Made by a program: the position numbers and the translations under genes. 64,000 nucleotides of DNA from Thermoplasmata archaeon (GTDB lineage Archaea; Thermoplasmatota; Thermoplasmata; Thermoplasmatales; Thermoplasmataceae), in the NCBI GenBank assembly GCA_021800105.1, contig JAJYZI010000001.1:1-64000 (forward strand), in the 5' to 3' direction. Within the stretch, counting starts at the first letter, position 1; each line of letters starts with the position of its first letter. Shown here one piece after another: positions 50,362 through 59,735 of the stretch. The notes below the pieces were generated by a model. It did not search any database. It saw only the letters and a list, made by a program, of their open reading frames with translations, and was not told the DNA's origin.

Positions 50362-52509
50362 CTAGATCCCCCCTAAATGCGTAATAACGAATGCAATAGC
50401 CGCTATCCCGGCGAATGGCAGAATGACACCGCCCAGCCCGTAAAGAAACACATTCTTGAGGAATATCCTCATTGCACTCTGTGGCTTGAATTCGGCACCG
50501 CGCAAGGCCAGAGGTATGAGAAATGGAATGATCAATGCGTTGAATATTAGCGCAGAAAGAACCGCGATATGTGGAGTCAGGTGAAGAAGATTCAATTTGC
50601 TAAGGCTTGAAAGAGCCACCGCGGTGAACATAACCGGGACAATCACAAAGTATTTTGCGACATCGTTTGCAATACTGAATGTCGTCACCGCTCCGCGGGT
50701 CATAAGTATCTGCTTCCCCATCATCACCACATCAATTATCTTGGCCGGGTTTGACTCAAGATCCACCATATTGGCTGCCTCCTTTGCAGGTTCAGTCCCT
50801 GATGCCATAGCGATTCCAACGTCCGATGCGGCTAAAGCAGGAGCATCGTTTGTTCCGTCGCCTATCATTGCAACAATCCTGCCACGTGACTGTTCTTGCT
50901 TCACAAGATCATATTTCGTTTCCGGTTTTGCTCTGGAAACATAATCATCTATGCCAACTTCGCGGGAAATACTAGATGCAGTTACTTCTATGTCTCCAGT
51001 TATCATGACTGGTTTTATACCCATATTCTTGATTGAAGCAATCCTGCTCTTTATTCCAGGCTTCACTTCATCCCTCAGCCTGATAAGACCAATTATTTCT
51101 CCGCCTTCTGCAATAGCCATAATCGTGTCACCTGATTTTGCTGCTTCGTCCACGATGTTGTCAAAGTTCAGCGGAACTGTCTTGACAATCCCCTTTATCG
51201 CATCCGGGGCTCCCTTGATTATGTCTATTTCATCCTCCCTGCTTTCCGGATCATACTTACGCCTGATCCTCTTGTGCTGAAGGATCCCTTTTCCTCCCTT
51301 TGGGAGAAAGAATTCTGATGCCTCCTGAAGGCTCGCACCGCTTTTGCGTGTTGAAGCACTGAATTCCTCGAACTTGATCCTTTCGATGATAGCAAATTCA
51401 TGAGGAACAAAGCCTTCCTGGTATGCAAGCTCTACCATGCTCTTTCCTTCGGGGGTGTCGTCATCCCAGGATGACATGAAGGCAGCTTCACCAACATCGC
51501 GTTTAGTGTGCTTTCCAAGCGGTATGTATTCAATTGCAGTTCTCATTCCGCGGGTAATTGTACCGGTCTTGTCAAGGAGCAGCGAATCAGTGTCTCCTGC
51601 TGCTTCTATTGCTTTGCCGGATTTTATTATAATCCTCTTTTCTGACATCCTGTTAATACCTGAAATACCTATTGCAGGAAGAAGTGCACCAATAGTGGTA
51701 GGAAGAAGCGACACATATAGGGCGATCAGGACTGAGAGATCCAGGCCTAGCTTAAGGATGATGCTAAGAGCGAGGATTGAGATGACAATTATGGAAAAAA
51801 TGGCGGTAAAACCAGCAAGCAATATTGAAACGGCACGTTCGTTCGGTGTCTTTGGCCTGGAGGATGATTCGACGAGCCTTATCAGTTTGTTGAGGAATGT
51901 ATCGCTTGGATTGACACTGACCCTTGCGATTATGCTGTCGGACGTGATCATGGACCCTCCGAGAACCGTAGTTCCGACAGATTTCCTAACGTTCACAGAT
52001 TCCCCAGTCAGGAGTGATTCGTCAACCATTGCTATCCCTTCCATGACTTCGCAATCTATAGGAACAACATCGCCTTTCTTGATTAGGAGAAGATCTCCTT
52101 TCTTGAGCTGCTTTGAAGTCACTTCCGATATTTCCCTGCGGTCTTCGGAGACTATTTTTCTGGCAGGAACTTCCTTTTCAATCTTTCTGAGAGTCGAGGC
52201 AGTATTCTTAATCTGGGCTTCCGCGATAGAATCTGATAAGGTGCTGAACCAGACAGTTAGGATAAGTATCACAGCAACTTCAATGTAGAACGGGACCTCG
52301 GATATGCTGGAAACCTCGGGTATGAGGGATGGATCGATAGCCATCACAGCGACGATGACGAAGCAGATTTCTACAATGAACATGACCACGTTTTTATAGA
52401 GAAGGGTTGGGCTCAGTCTCCTGATAGAGTCCTTTATTATCGCCATTTTGTACAATTTTGGTTTGGTTATCTTGAATTTTGTAACGGCAAAATGAGGTTC
52501 AGAATCCAT
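50362..52509 (-). CDS. kdpB: K+-transporting P-type ATPase KdpB
   Basis: LDKTGTITRG, LTGES, MIGDGTNDAPALAASDVGIAMASGTEPAKEAANMVDL; start set to MDSEPHF at 52509 (track 52578). Confidence 0.96.
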   Translation of the reverse strand: MDSEPHFAVTKFKITKPKLYKMAIIKDSIRRLSPTLLYKNVVMFIVEICFVIVAVMAIDPSLIPEVSSISEVPFYIEVAVILILTVWFSTLSDSIAEAQIKNTASTLRKIEKEVPARKIVSEDRREISEVTSKQLKKGDLLLIKKGDVVPIDCEVMEGIAMVDESLLTGESVNVRKSVGTTVLGGSMITSDSIIARVSVNPSDTFLNKLIRLVESSSRPKTPNERAVSILLAGFTAIFSIIVISILALSIILKLGLDLSVLIALYVSLLPTTIGALLPAIGISGINRMSEKRIIIKSGKAIEAAGDTDSLLLDKTGTITRGMRTAIEYIPLGKHTKRDVGEAAFMSSWDDDTPEGKSMVELAYQEGFVPHEFAIIERIKFEEFSASTRKSGASLQEASEFFLPKGGKGILQHKRIRRKYDPESREDEIDIIKGAPDAIKGIVKTVPLNFDNIVDEAAKSGDTIMAIAEGGEIIGLIRLRDEVKPGIKSRIASIKNMGIKPVMITGDIEVTASSISREVGIDDYVSRAKPETKYDLVKQEQSRGRIVAMIGDGTNDAPALAASDVGIAMASGTEPAKEAANMVDLESNPAKIIDVVMMGKQILMTRGAVTTFSIANDVAKYFVIVPVMFTAVALSSLSKLNLLHLTPHIAVLSALIFNALIIPFLIPLALRGAEFKPQSAMRIFLKNVFLYGLGGVILPFAGIAAIAFVITHLGGI

Positions 52510-54154
52510 TCTTGAATCCCTCCAGATAAGACAATATGGGGCCGATTGCAAGGAACGGGAAGAATGTAAGAACTGCAAGTATAAATATGGCTACAATCAG
52601 CACAGCTGTAAATGCGAGTGTATCGGTTCTTAGCGCTTCGGACGCATATCTTTTCCTCTGCACCATGTTGCCTGCAATCGCAAGCATGACAGCTATTGGT
52701 ATAAAACGACCAAGCCACATGACAATTCCTGTGCTTACATTGAAATATACAGTATTTCCAGCGGATCCGAGAAAATCTGACCCATTGTTAGCCGCGGCGG
52801 AGGTGTACTCATATAGAATCTGGGTAAAGCTTAATGAATTTGTTCCGAGGCCCACTGCAACCTGCGCCCCTATCGCGAATGTGATAACTGTTGGAATAAG
52901 TATGATTATCGGGTGGCTGAGGAAGGCAATTATGGCAAGTTTTACATCACTTGCATTTATCTTAGTCCCAAGATACTCTGGCGTTCTACCCGCCATAAGA
53001 CCTACTATGAATACGGTCATTATAACGTACATGAGCATGTACATTGCCCCAACCCCAATTCCCCCCGGTGTAGCCTGGATTATCATTCCAAAAAAACCTG
53101 CAAGAATGACAAGCGGATTGAACGCAGAAAGGTTTGCATTCAGGGAGCCCGTTGTAAATGCTGTTGTTGTTACTGTCCAGAATACAGACGAGGCGGCGCC
53201 GAACCTGACTTCCATTCCCTGTCCAATGTGAGTTATCGGTATGAAAGCTATGAGAAGATCGATGAAGTAGAGAGAATAAGAAGCAACGATGATTGTCCGT
53301 CCCTCTTTCATTCGTCCAAGCATCCTTCCAAACAAGAAGGGGAGTGAAGTTGGGATCAACATCATAATGGCAAGTTCAAAGAGATTAGTGATCTGACTTG
53401 GGTTCGTCAGTGGATTTGCAGCATTTGCCCCGAAGTACCCCCCTCCATTGGTGCCTAGCTGCATTATGGATACCAATGAGGCAATAGGGCCAGATTTGAC
53501 AATCTCAGATCCTCCAATTTCAAGCGTCTTGAAGATTGTGTATCCATTGAGAGATTGTGGTACACCCAGGAATATGAGGATTAGTGCGGTGACACCGGAG
53601 AGCGGGATCAAAACCCGGACTAAAGTTCTTGTATAGTCAACATAGAAGTTCCCCAGCCCTTTTGTTTTTCCCGTAAGACCCCTGAATATTGCAATGCCAA
53701 CGGAAAGTCCGGTAGCAGCAGAGGTGAACTGAAGAAATTGGATCACGGCCATCTGCGACATATAAGATAGGGCACTGCCACCATTGTAATGCTGCAGGTT
53801 CGTGTTTGATGAGAATGACAACGCCGTGTTGAGAGATAAGGACCATGACATATCCGGCGCATGCATCGGATTCAATGGAAGGCTTCCCTGGTAAAGGAGT
53901 AACACGAATCCAATAGCTGCCTCCACTGCGTTTAGTGCAAGCACCGACCTAAGATAGGCTTTCCATCCCATCTCCTCATATGGATTTACTCCGCCAAGAT
54001 AATAGATTGTCCGTTCTATCGGACCAAAAATCCTGTCGAGTCTTGTCCTCTTTGTTGAATAGACTTTAAGCAGGTATGATGAAAGGAGCCAGCCGCCTAT
54101 CAGGACCGATCCAAATTCCACGACGATTATGAAGGCTGCGCTGGTGGTAATCAT
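52499..54154 (-). CDS. kdpA: K+-transporting ATPase KdpA
   Basis: Selectivity-filter motifs SNTNLQHY, GTNGGGYFGANAANPLTNPS, FTTGSLNANLSAF, AANNGSDFLG. Confidence 0.96.
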   Translation of the reverse strand: MITTSAAFIIVVEFGSVLIGGWLLSSYLLKVYSTKRTRLDRIFGPIERTIYYLGGVNPYEEMGWKAYLRSVLALNAVEAAIGFVLLLYQGSLPLNPMHAPDMSWSLSLNTALSFSSNTNLQHYNGGSALSYMSQMAVIQFLQFTSAATGLSVGIAIFRGLTGKTKGLGNFYVDYTRTLVRVLIPLSGVTALILIFLGVPQSLNGYTIFKTLEIGGSEIVKSGPIASLVSIMQLGTNGGGYFGANAANPLTNPSQITNLFELAIMMLIPTSLPFLFGRMLGRMKEGRTIIVASYSLYFIDLLIAFIPITHIGQGMEVRFGAASSVFWTVTTTAFTTGSLNANLSAFNPLVILAGFFGMIIQATPGGIGVGAMYMLMYVIMTVFIVGLMAGRTPEYLGTKINASDVKLAIIAFLSHPIIILIPTVITFAIGAQVAVGLGTNSLSFTQILYEYTSAAANNGSDFLGSAGNTVYFNVSTGIVMWLGRFIPIAVMLAIAGNMVQRKRYASEALRTDTLAFTAVLIVAIFILAVLTFFPFLAIGPILSYLEGFKNGF

Positions 54155-54283
54155 AAGAATTTCCTCCCCATAATTACCGTATCAGATAATCCTCCCTTAG
54201 CTAACAGGCAAAGACAACTGAAACAGAATAAAAATATGGATGCAATTATAAATGTGTGCATGGACCGCTCCAGCAAGTGTGAT

Positions 54284-54556
54284 CTATTGAACTCTTGCAG
54301 TTTCCTGGGTTCTGTGCGATTTCAGGACTATAGAACTGACGGTGCTCTTTATTCCCTGTATCTTCATTATCTTGTTCTTAAGAAGGTCCCGGAGTTCCTC
54401 AATATCTTTTGCCTTGGCGAGGATGACGATGTCAAATTCACCCGTTACCTCATAAATTTCACTTATATTCTTGAACTCCTTAAGAGCGTCCACCACGTCA
54501 TCTACGTGCGGCGAGTCTACAAAGAGATCAATGAATGCCAGTATGCCATCGTCCAT
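54284..54556 (-). CDS. Stand-alone Lrp/AsnC ligand-binding (RAM) domain protein
   Basis: 90 aa: VDALKEFKNISEIYEVTGEFDIVILAKAKDIEELRDLL; no HTH. Confidence 0.87.
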   Translation of the reverse strand: MDDGILAFIDLFVDSPHVDDVVDALKEFKNISEIYEVTGEFDIVILAKAKDIEELRDLLKNKIMKIQGIKSTVSSIVLKSHRTQETARVQ

Positions 54557-54630
54557 TCTTGACTCTCCTCATTTTTCAGATGAGATAATTCCAACGTTGT
54601 ATAAATAACTGGAAGGTTAAGGTAAATATA

Positions 54631-54744
54631 ATGATCGGCGGCAATTGTCCATTTAAATATCTATGTTCCTTGTATCAGGCGTTAAAACTTGAATTTAAAG
54701 GTGAATTGGTTAGAGAGTTTTGTATCTCTGCCTCGTCGCTTTAA
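54631..54744 (+). CDS. 37-aa Cys-containing small protein candidate (not in ORF track)
   Basis: MIGGNCPFKYLCSLYQALKLEFKGELVREFCISASSL; TATA box tataaataa about 30 nt upstream of ATG. Confidence 0.4.
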   Translation: MIGGNCPFKYLCSLYQALKLEFKGELVREFCISASSL

Positions 54745-54928
54745 AGAGAAATGACCATCTTCACTTATTATTGTTATTTCATGAGGATCTTCATTAAAAG
54801 AACTACAGCAGTCAAAGATCGTTCTCAATGTACAATTTTACAAGAATAGATAACAAAATTTTTTCCACCCAGTACAAAAACTATTAGGGCATTTAAGTAA
54901 CCTTAAACCTGTCGAAATCGAGGAGAAA

Positions 54929-56590
54929 TTATTTCTCCATCAACGATTCCCGGAGGATTGAAGTTATATATCCCTTGACTTGCGAGAAACTGAGTTTAGG
55001 TGGCATTGGCTTCTCGTCTGGGTTCACAACCACTTCCAGGACTCCTGGAGATTTTGCTGAGAGAAATTCATCTATAGACGGATCCAGATCGGATAATTTC
55101 TCTACCCTCCTTCCATAAATACCAATGGACTGCGCAAGTTTCGAAAAATCTGGATTAAGTAGGTCGACACCCCATTCCGGATATCCCATTACTTCCTGCT
55201 CAAACTTTATCATCCCGAGTTTTGAATTGTTGAAAACAACCACCTTGATTCTGCGATCGTACTTTCTTGCAGTGATGAGTTCCATCATCGTCATTGCGAA
55301 GCTTCCATCACCAACAAGCGCCACGACCTGGCGATCTGTGGCAAACGAGGCACCTACAGATGCGGGTATGCCAACTCCCATGCTACCAAGCCATGGGGAA
55401 AAGAGAAATGTCTTACCCTCTTCAGTTCTGAAATTTCGCATGCCCCACACCGTTACGTTGCCGGTATCCACAACGATGACAGCGTTCTTGTCGACCTTGC
55501 GGGACAATCTGGCTGCAACTATCTCCGGTTTCATTGGCTCCGAGGTGTCGTTTTCAGCTTTTTCGAGTTCCTTTATCCAGGACTCTTTTGCCCCTTGAAG
55601 TTTTGTATAAAACTTGTCCTCTTTTATTTCCGGATTGACATTCTTGAGGAAATCTGAAACTGTGCATAGGCAATCTACGCTTGAGTTGAATCTTTTATGA
55701 AGATTGGAAGGGTTTGATTCTACATGTATTATGTTCATATCATCGCGAATGAAGGCACTGTATGGAAAATTTGTACCTAGAAGTAAGAGCAAGTCAGCAT
55801 CTTTCATAGCTTCGATTGATGCTTTGGAACCCAGTAGGCCAAGCCCGCCAAGTACTTTCTTGTCAAAGTCGCTCATAATCCCCTTTGCGTTCAGCGCATA
55901 TATGATAGGGGCGCCTATTTTTTCCGCAAAGTTATTGACCGCTGCAGACTGCCCTGCAGAGCCTCTCCCGATGAACAGCAGCGGTCTCTTGCTGTGATTT
56001 ATTGCATCGACCGCCTCTTCAGGATCAAAATTATAGGATATCAATGGATATTTCGCAATACCATGTAGCTGCTTTGACTCAGATTGCGATCTGAGCATGT
56101 CAACCGGAAGCGTGATGTGGGCAACGCCACCATTCACCTTTGCTTCGTGGCATGCCCTCATAGTTAAGTATTGAGCACTATCCGGGTTTACGATCTGCTT
56201 GTTGAAAATAGAAACATCGTCAAAAAGCCTGTTGATATCAACCTCCTGAAAATAATCGTGACCAATTAGGTCGGTTTCCACCTGCCCAGTCAGCGCAATG
56301 ACGGGAGCATGATCCATTTTTGCCTCGTAGAGACCGTTCAGAAGGTGTATGGACCCTGGGCCGGAAGTTCCCATGCATGCAACGGGCATTCCCGTCATCT
56401 TCGCCTCAAAGGCTGCTTCTAGGGCTGATCCTTCCTCATGCCTGCCCTGAACATACTGGATATTTTTGTTTCTTCTTATAGCATCAATAAGGGGATCGAT
56501 AGAGTCGCCAGGTATTCCATAAATTCTCTTAACCCCGCAGGATACAAGCGTCTCCACTATAACATCTGCAACTGTGGTGCCCATAATCAT
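54929..56590 (-). CDS. TPP-dependent pyruvate oxidase/acetolactate synthase-like enzyme
   Basis: YGIPGDSIDPLIDAI, GTSGPGSIHLLNGLYEAKMDHAPV, GDGSFAMTMMELITARKYD...NNSKLGMIK. Confidence 0.9.
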   Translation of the reverse strand: MIMGTTVADVIVETLVSCGVKRIYGIPGDSIDPLIDAIRRNKNIQYVQGRHEEGSALEAAFEAKMTGMPVACMGTSGPGSIHLLNGLYEAKMDHAPVIALTGQVETDLIGHDYFQEVDINRLFDDVSIFNKQIVNPDSAQYLTMRACHEAKVNGGVAHITLPVDMLRSQSESKQLHGIAKYPLISYNFDPEEAVDAINHSKRPLLFIGRGSAGQSAAVNNFAEKIGAPIIYALNAKGIMSDFDKKVLGGLGLLGSKASIEAMKDADLLLLLGTNFPYSAFIRDDMNIIHVESNPSNLHKRFNSSVDCLCTVSDFLKNVNPEIKEDKFYTKLQGAKESWIKELEKAENDTSEPMKPEIVAARLSRKVDKNAVIVVDTGNVTVWGMRNFRTEEGKTFLFSPWLGSMGVGIPASVGASFATDRQVVALVGDGSFAMTMMELITARKYDRRIKVVVFNNSKLGMIKFEQEVMGYPEWGVDLLNPDFSKLAQSIGIYGRRVEKLSDLDPSIDEFLSAKSPGVLEVVVNPDEKPMPPKLSFSQVKGYITSILRESLMEK

Positions 56591-56622
56591 GAGTATGGCA
56601 TAATTGAAAATCTTTTGCAGAT

Positions 56623-58725
56623 ATGCAAGAATTTTACATGCAGTTTAAAGAAAGTAAGCATTCTTCAGAGGCCAGGTTGGACAATATTTATTTTGATATA
56701 ATGCTCTGGTTGCCTATGGATAGCACTTTTGTAAACCACGAGATTACACTGGTTGGAGAGGATGAGAAACCTGAGGATCCTGAGTTTTCGGTCAAGTATA
56801 TGGACATGAGCGTAAATCCATTCGAGGATTTCTACTCTTTTTGCAATGGAACATGGGCCAGAGAGCATACGATTCCAGAGGACAAGGCTTTCTGGAGCGG
56901 CTCAGCTGAACTTTTTGAAAAGAACAGGTACGTTCTAGCGAAGATACTTGAAAAATGTGCAACCACGCCACTCGGGAAGCTTGATCAAGTACACAAAATG
57001 CTTGGTGATTTTTATTATTCCGGTATGAACGAGGCGCTAATTGAAAGTCTCAAATTCAAACCTGTTGAGGAATATATGAAAAAAGTAGACAGGGCAGATA
57101 ACAAGGAAGATTTACTGAACGTTGCAAAAGAACTTCATTCTATCGGTGTCTCATGCCTGTTTTCATGGGACTCGAGCACTGATGCCAAGAATAGTGAAGT
57201 TTATGCAATGTACCTGAAGCAAGGCGGGATTTCACTCCCAAACCGCGATTATTATTTCGATGACTCGTTCGACAAACTCAGGAAAGAATATGTCATGCAC
57301 ATTACAAATATGTTCAGGCTTTATGGTTTATCCGCTGTTGAAGCATCGAAAGCCGCAGATGTTGTATTCAGGATCGAGGCTGAGATGGCAAAGGTCAGCA
57401 GGCGCCCTGAAGAGTTGAGAGATCCAGAGAAGAATTACAACAGGATCTCGATGGATGAGATAGGAAAGAGGTTCCCATCCCTAGATTTCAGGTCATATTT
57501 CGAACAGATATCGATGCCTAAGGTTGATTATGTCGTTATATCCCAACCGGAGTTCATCGATGGGCTGGGAAGGCTCGTGCAGGAAATTAGTGTTGATGAG
57601 TGGAAGTCATACCTGAAGTGGAAGATCCTTCATTTTGCCGCGCCGTATCTCCATACTGCAGTTCAGGATGAGGATTTTGACTTCTTCGCTAGAAAGCTCT
57701 TTGGAAGAAAACAAAAGGAGAAGAGATGGAAGAGAATGGTTTCAATCACTGATGCGCGTCTTGGTGAAGCCCTTGGGAAATTATATGTTGAGCAGGAATT
57801 TGGCGAGGAAGCAAGGAAAAGAATGAGCGATATGATCGAGGACCTACGGGAAGTCTTTACCGAGAGGCTCAAGGAACTTGACTGGCTTAGCCCCACTACT
57901 AAAGAGAAAGCTCTTGAGAAGTTTTCAAGATTCAGGGCGAAGGTTGGCTATCCTTCGAAATTTATCGACTATTCATCTATCAGGATTACAAGGGAAAACT
58001 TCTTTGAGAATATCACTGCAACCAATAATTTCGATTTCCAGAGATATATAAAAAGGGTGAATTCCCCAGTGGACAGGGAATTGTGGGAAATGACTCCGCC
58101 AACGGTTAATGCCTACTTTTCGCCAACCGAAAATGAGATAGTGTTTCCTGCTGGAATCCTGCAGCCTCCATTCTTTGATCCTAGGCTCGATGATGCTGTC
58201 AATTATGGAGCTACGGGGGGTACAATAGCGCATGAGATTACGCATGGATTTGACGATGAGGGAAGGAAGTTCGACGCGAACGGAAACATCAAGGACTGGT
58301 GGACACAGGAAGATGAGAAAGCCTTTCTGGAAAAGGCAAAAGAGGTTTCAAGACTTTACGGATCGCTCGAAGCACTGCCCGGCCTCAAGGTAAATGGGGA
58401 TCTTACATTGGGAGAGAACATAGCAGATATTGGTGGTGTGAGCATTGCATTCGAGGCTCTTGAAAGAAGGTTGAAGCGGAACCCAAAATTGAGAAAGGAA
58501 ATAGACGGGCTGACGCCAGAGCAGCGCTTTTTCATTGGATGGGGGCAGAGCTGGAGAATGAATGTTAGGGAAGAGGCATTGAGATGGCAGATTTCTAGTG
58601 ACCCGCATTCTCCGGATAACTTTAGAGCGGAAGTGCCTGCCTGGGTTCATGAAAGGTTTGATTCAACCTTCGCAGTAATGAAGGGAAATCGCCAGAAGCC
58701 TGTCCAGACCATAAAGATCTGGTAG
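56623..58725 (+). CDS. M13 family (neprilysin-like) metallopeptidase
   Basis: GGTIAHEITHGFDDEGRKFD (HExxH), GENIADIGG, NAYFSPTENEIVFPAGILQPPFF; true start probably downstream of 56623. Confidence 0.92.
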   Translation: MQEFYMQFKESKHSSEARLDNIYFDIMLWLPMDSTFVNHEITLVGEDEKPEDPEFSVKYMDMSVNPFEDFYSFCNGTWAREHTIPEDKAFWSGSAELFEKNRYVLAKILEKCATTPLGKLDQVHKMLGDFYYSGMNEALIESLKFKPVEEYMKKVDRADNKEDLLNVAKELHSIGVSCLFSWDSSTDAKNSEVYAMYLKQGGISLPNRDYYFDDSFDKLRKEYVMHITNMFRLYGLSAVEASKAADVVFRIEAEMAKVSRRPEELRDPEKNYNRISMDEIGKRFPSLDFRSYFEQISMPKVDYVVISQPEFIDGLGRLVQEISVDEWKSYLKWKILHFAAPYLHTAVQDEDFDFFARKLFGRKQKEKRWKRMVSITDARLGEALGKLYVEQEFGEEARKRMSDMIEDLREVFTERLKELDWLSPTTKEKALEKFSRFRAKVGYPSKFIDYSSIRITRENFFENITATNNFDFQRYIKRVNSPVDRELWEMTPPTVNAYFSPTENEIVFPAGILQPPFFDPRLDDAVNYGATGGTIAHEITHGFDDEGRKFDANGNIKDWWTQEDEKAFLEKAKEVSRLYGSLEALPGLKVNGDLTLGENIADIGGVSIAFEALERRLKRNPKLRKEIDGLTPEQRFFIGWGQSWRMNVREEALRWQISSDPHSPDNFRAEVPAWVHERFDSTFAVMKGNRQKPVQTIKIW

Positions 58726-58743
58726 GACTTCGTAACAACAGAA

Positions 58744-59682
58744 TCAGTGAATTGTTATCAGTTCAAGCCTGGTTGGTTCAGCTGTCCGGATGACAACGTC
58801 TCCACTTGGCTCTATTATTGATCCTTCCCTAAATCTCCTGTTTTCCGGAAGTATCATACCAGATCCTGAGTTGAACCTGACCACGGATTGCCCAGGTATA
58901 TGGATGGTGGGCTCCTCCTCGGCTCGGATGAAGTAGTCTGTTATTGTACTCTTCTTGTCGGTCATTACTGTCTTATAGTAACCCCAGGGAGAATCTTCCC
59001 TGTTAGAGTATTCCTCCCTTATTGCCTCAAGATCCTTTTCGCTGTCTATTCCCATCCAGAATGCGTCCTCCATATAGGCGCCTATGTTTTTATTTGAAGC
59101 AAGTCGGGGAAAAACCGTTGTCTCAAGCTCCTTGTCGGGATAGCTTTCGAAAAAGTAATCAAATATGTCCTTTTTGAAGATGTAAATGCCTGCATTCATG
59201 TATGAGTTGATGAATGGCTTTTCCTTGAACCTAGTTACTGTATCACCAAAGATTTCCAGGATGCCATAAGGGCTTCTCATCTTAACTGCAAAAATAACGG
59301 CTCCATATGAGGTATTGCCCGCAAATTTAACCATAGCCTTGAAGTTCATATCGGTAACTGTATCGCCGTTCCTGAGCATTACGTCCTGGTCCTTTCTGTG
59401 CTCGAGGAGGTTTCTCATAGAATACAAGGTGCCAAGTGGTTTCTCCTCCCTGAAATATTTAATCTTCATGTCTTTATATTTTGGCGTTAGATACTCTTCG
59501 ATTTTCTCTCCCAGGTGACCAGAGAGAATGTAAAGTTCGGTTATGCCAATAGATCTGAAATCGCTGATCTGCCTGTCAAGTATAGTGAAGTTCTCCTTGA
59601 TCTGGATCATGGACTTTGGTATGTCGTTTGTTATTGGCTTTAAACGTTTACCGTAACCACCTGCAAGAATTGCACCGATCAT
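58744..59682 (-). CDS. Sugar-phosphate nucleotidyltransferase
   Basis: AILAGGYGKRLKPITNDIPKSMIQI signature; C-terminal beta-helix-like tail. Confidence 0.9.
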   Translation of the reverse strand: MIGAILAGGYGKRLKPITNDIPKSMIQIKENFTILDRQISDFRSIGITELYILSGHLGEKIEEYLTPKYKDMKIKYFREEKPLGTLYSMRNLLEHRKDQDVMLRNGDTVTDMNFKAMVKFAGNTSYGAVIFAVKMRSPYGILEIFGDTVTRFKEKPFINSYMNAGIYIFKKDIFDYFFESYPDKELETTVFPRLASNKNIGAYMEDAFWMGIDSEKDLEAIREEYSNREDSPWGYYKTVMTDKKSTITDYFIRAEEEPTIHIPGQSVVRFNSGSGMILPENRRFREGSIIEPSGDVVIRTAEPTRLELITIH

Positions 59683-59735
59683 ATCTGGTAATAGTGAGTT
59701 GGTTTAAATTTTTAACAGGCCATTTTCAAATATAT

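Noticed and set aside
51437-52288. 283-aa + strand ORF
   Set aside because: Fully antisense to kdpB with low-complexity, Ser/Ile-rich composition; shadow ORF.
52536-53231. 231-aa + strand ORF
   Set aside because: Antisense to kdpA; no recognisable motifs; shadow ORF.
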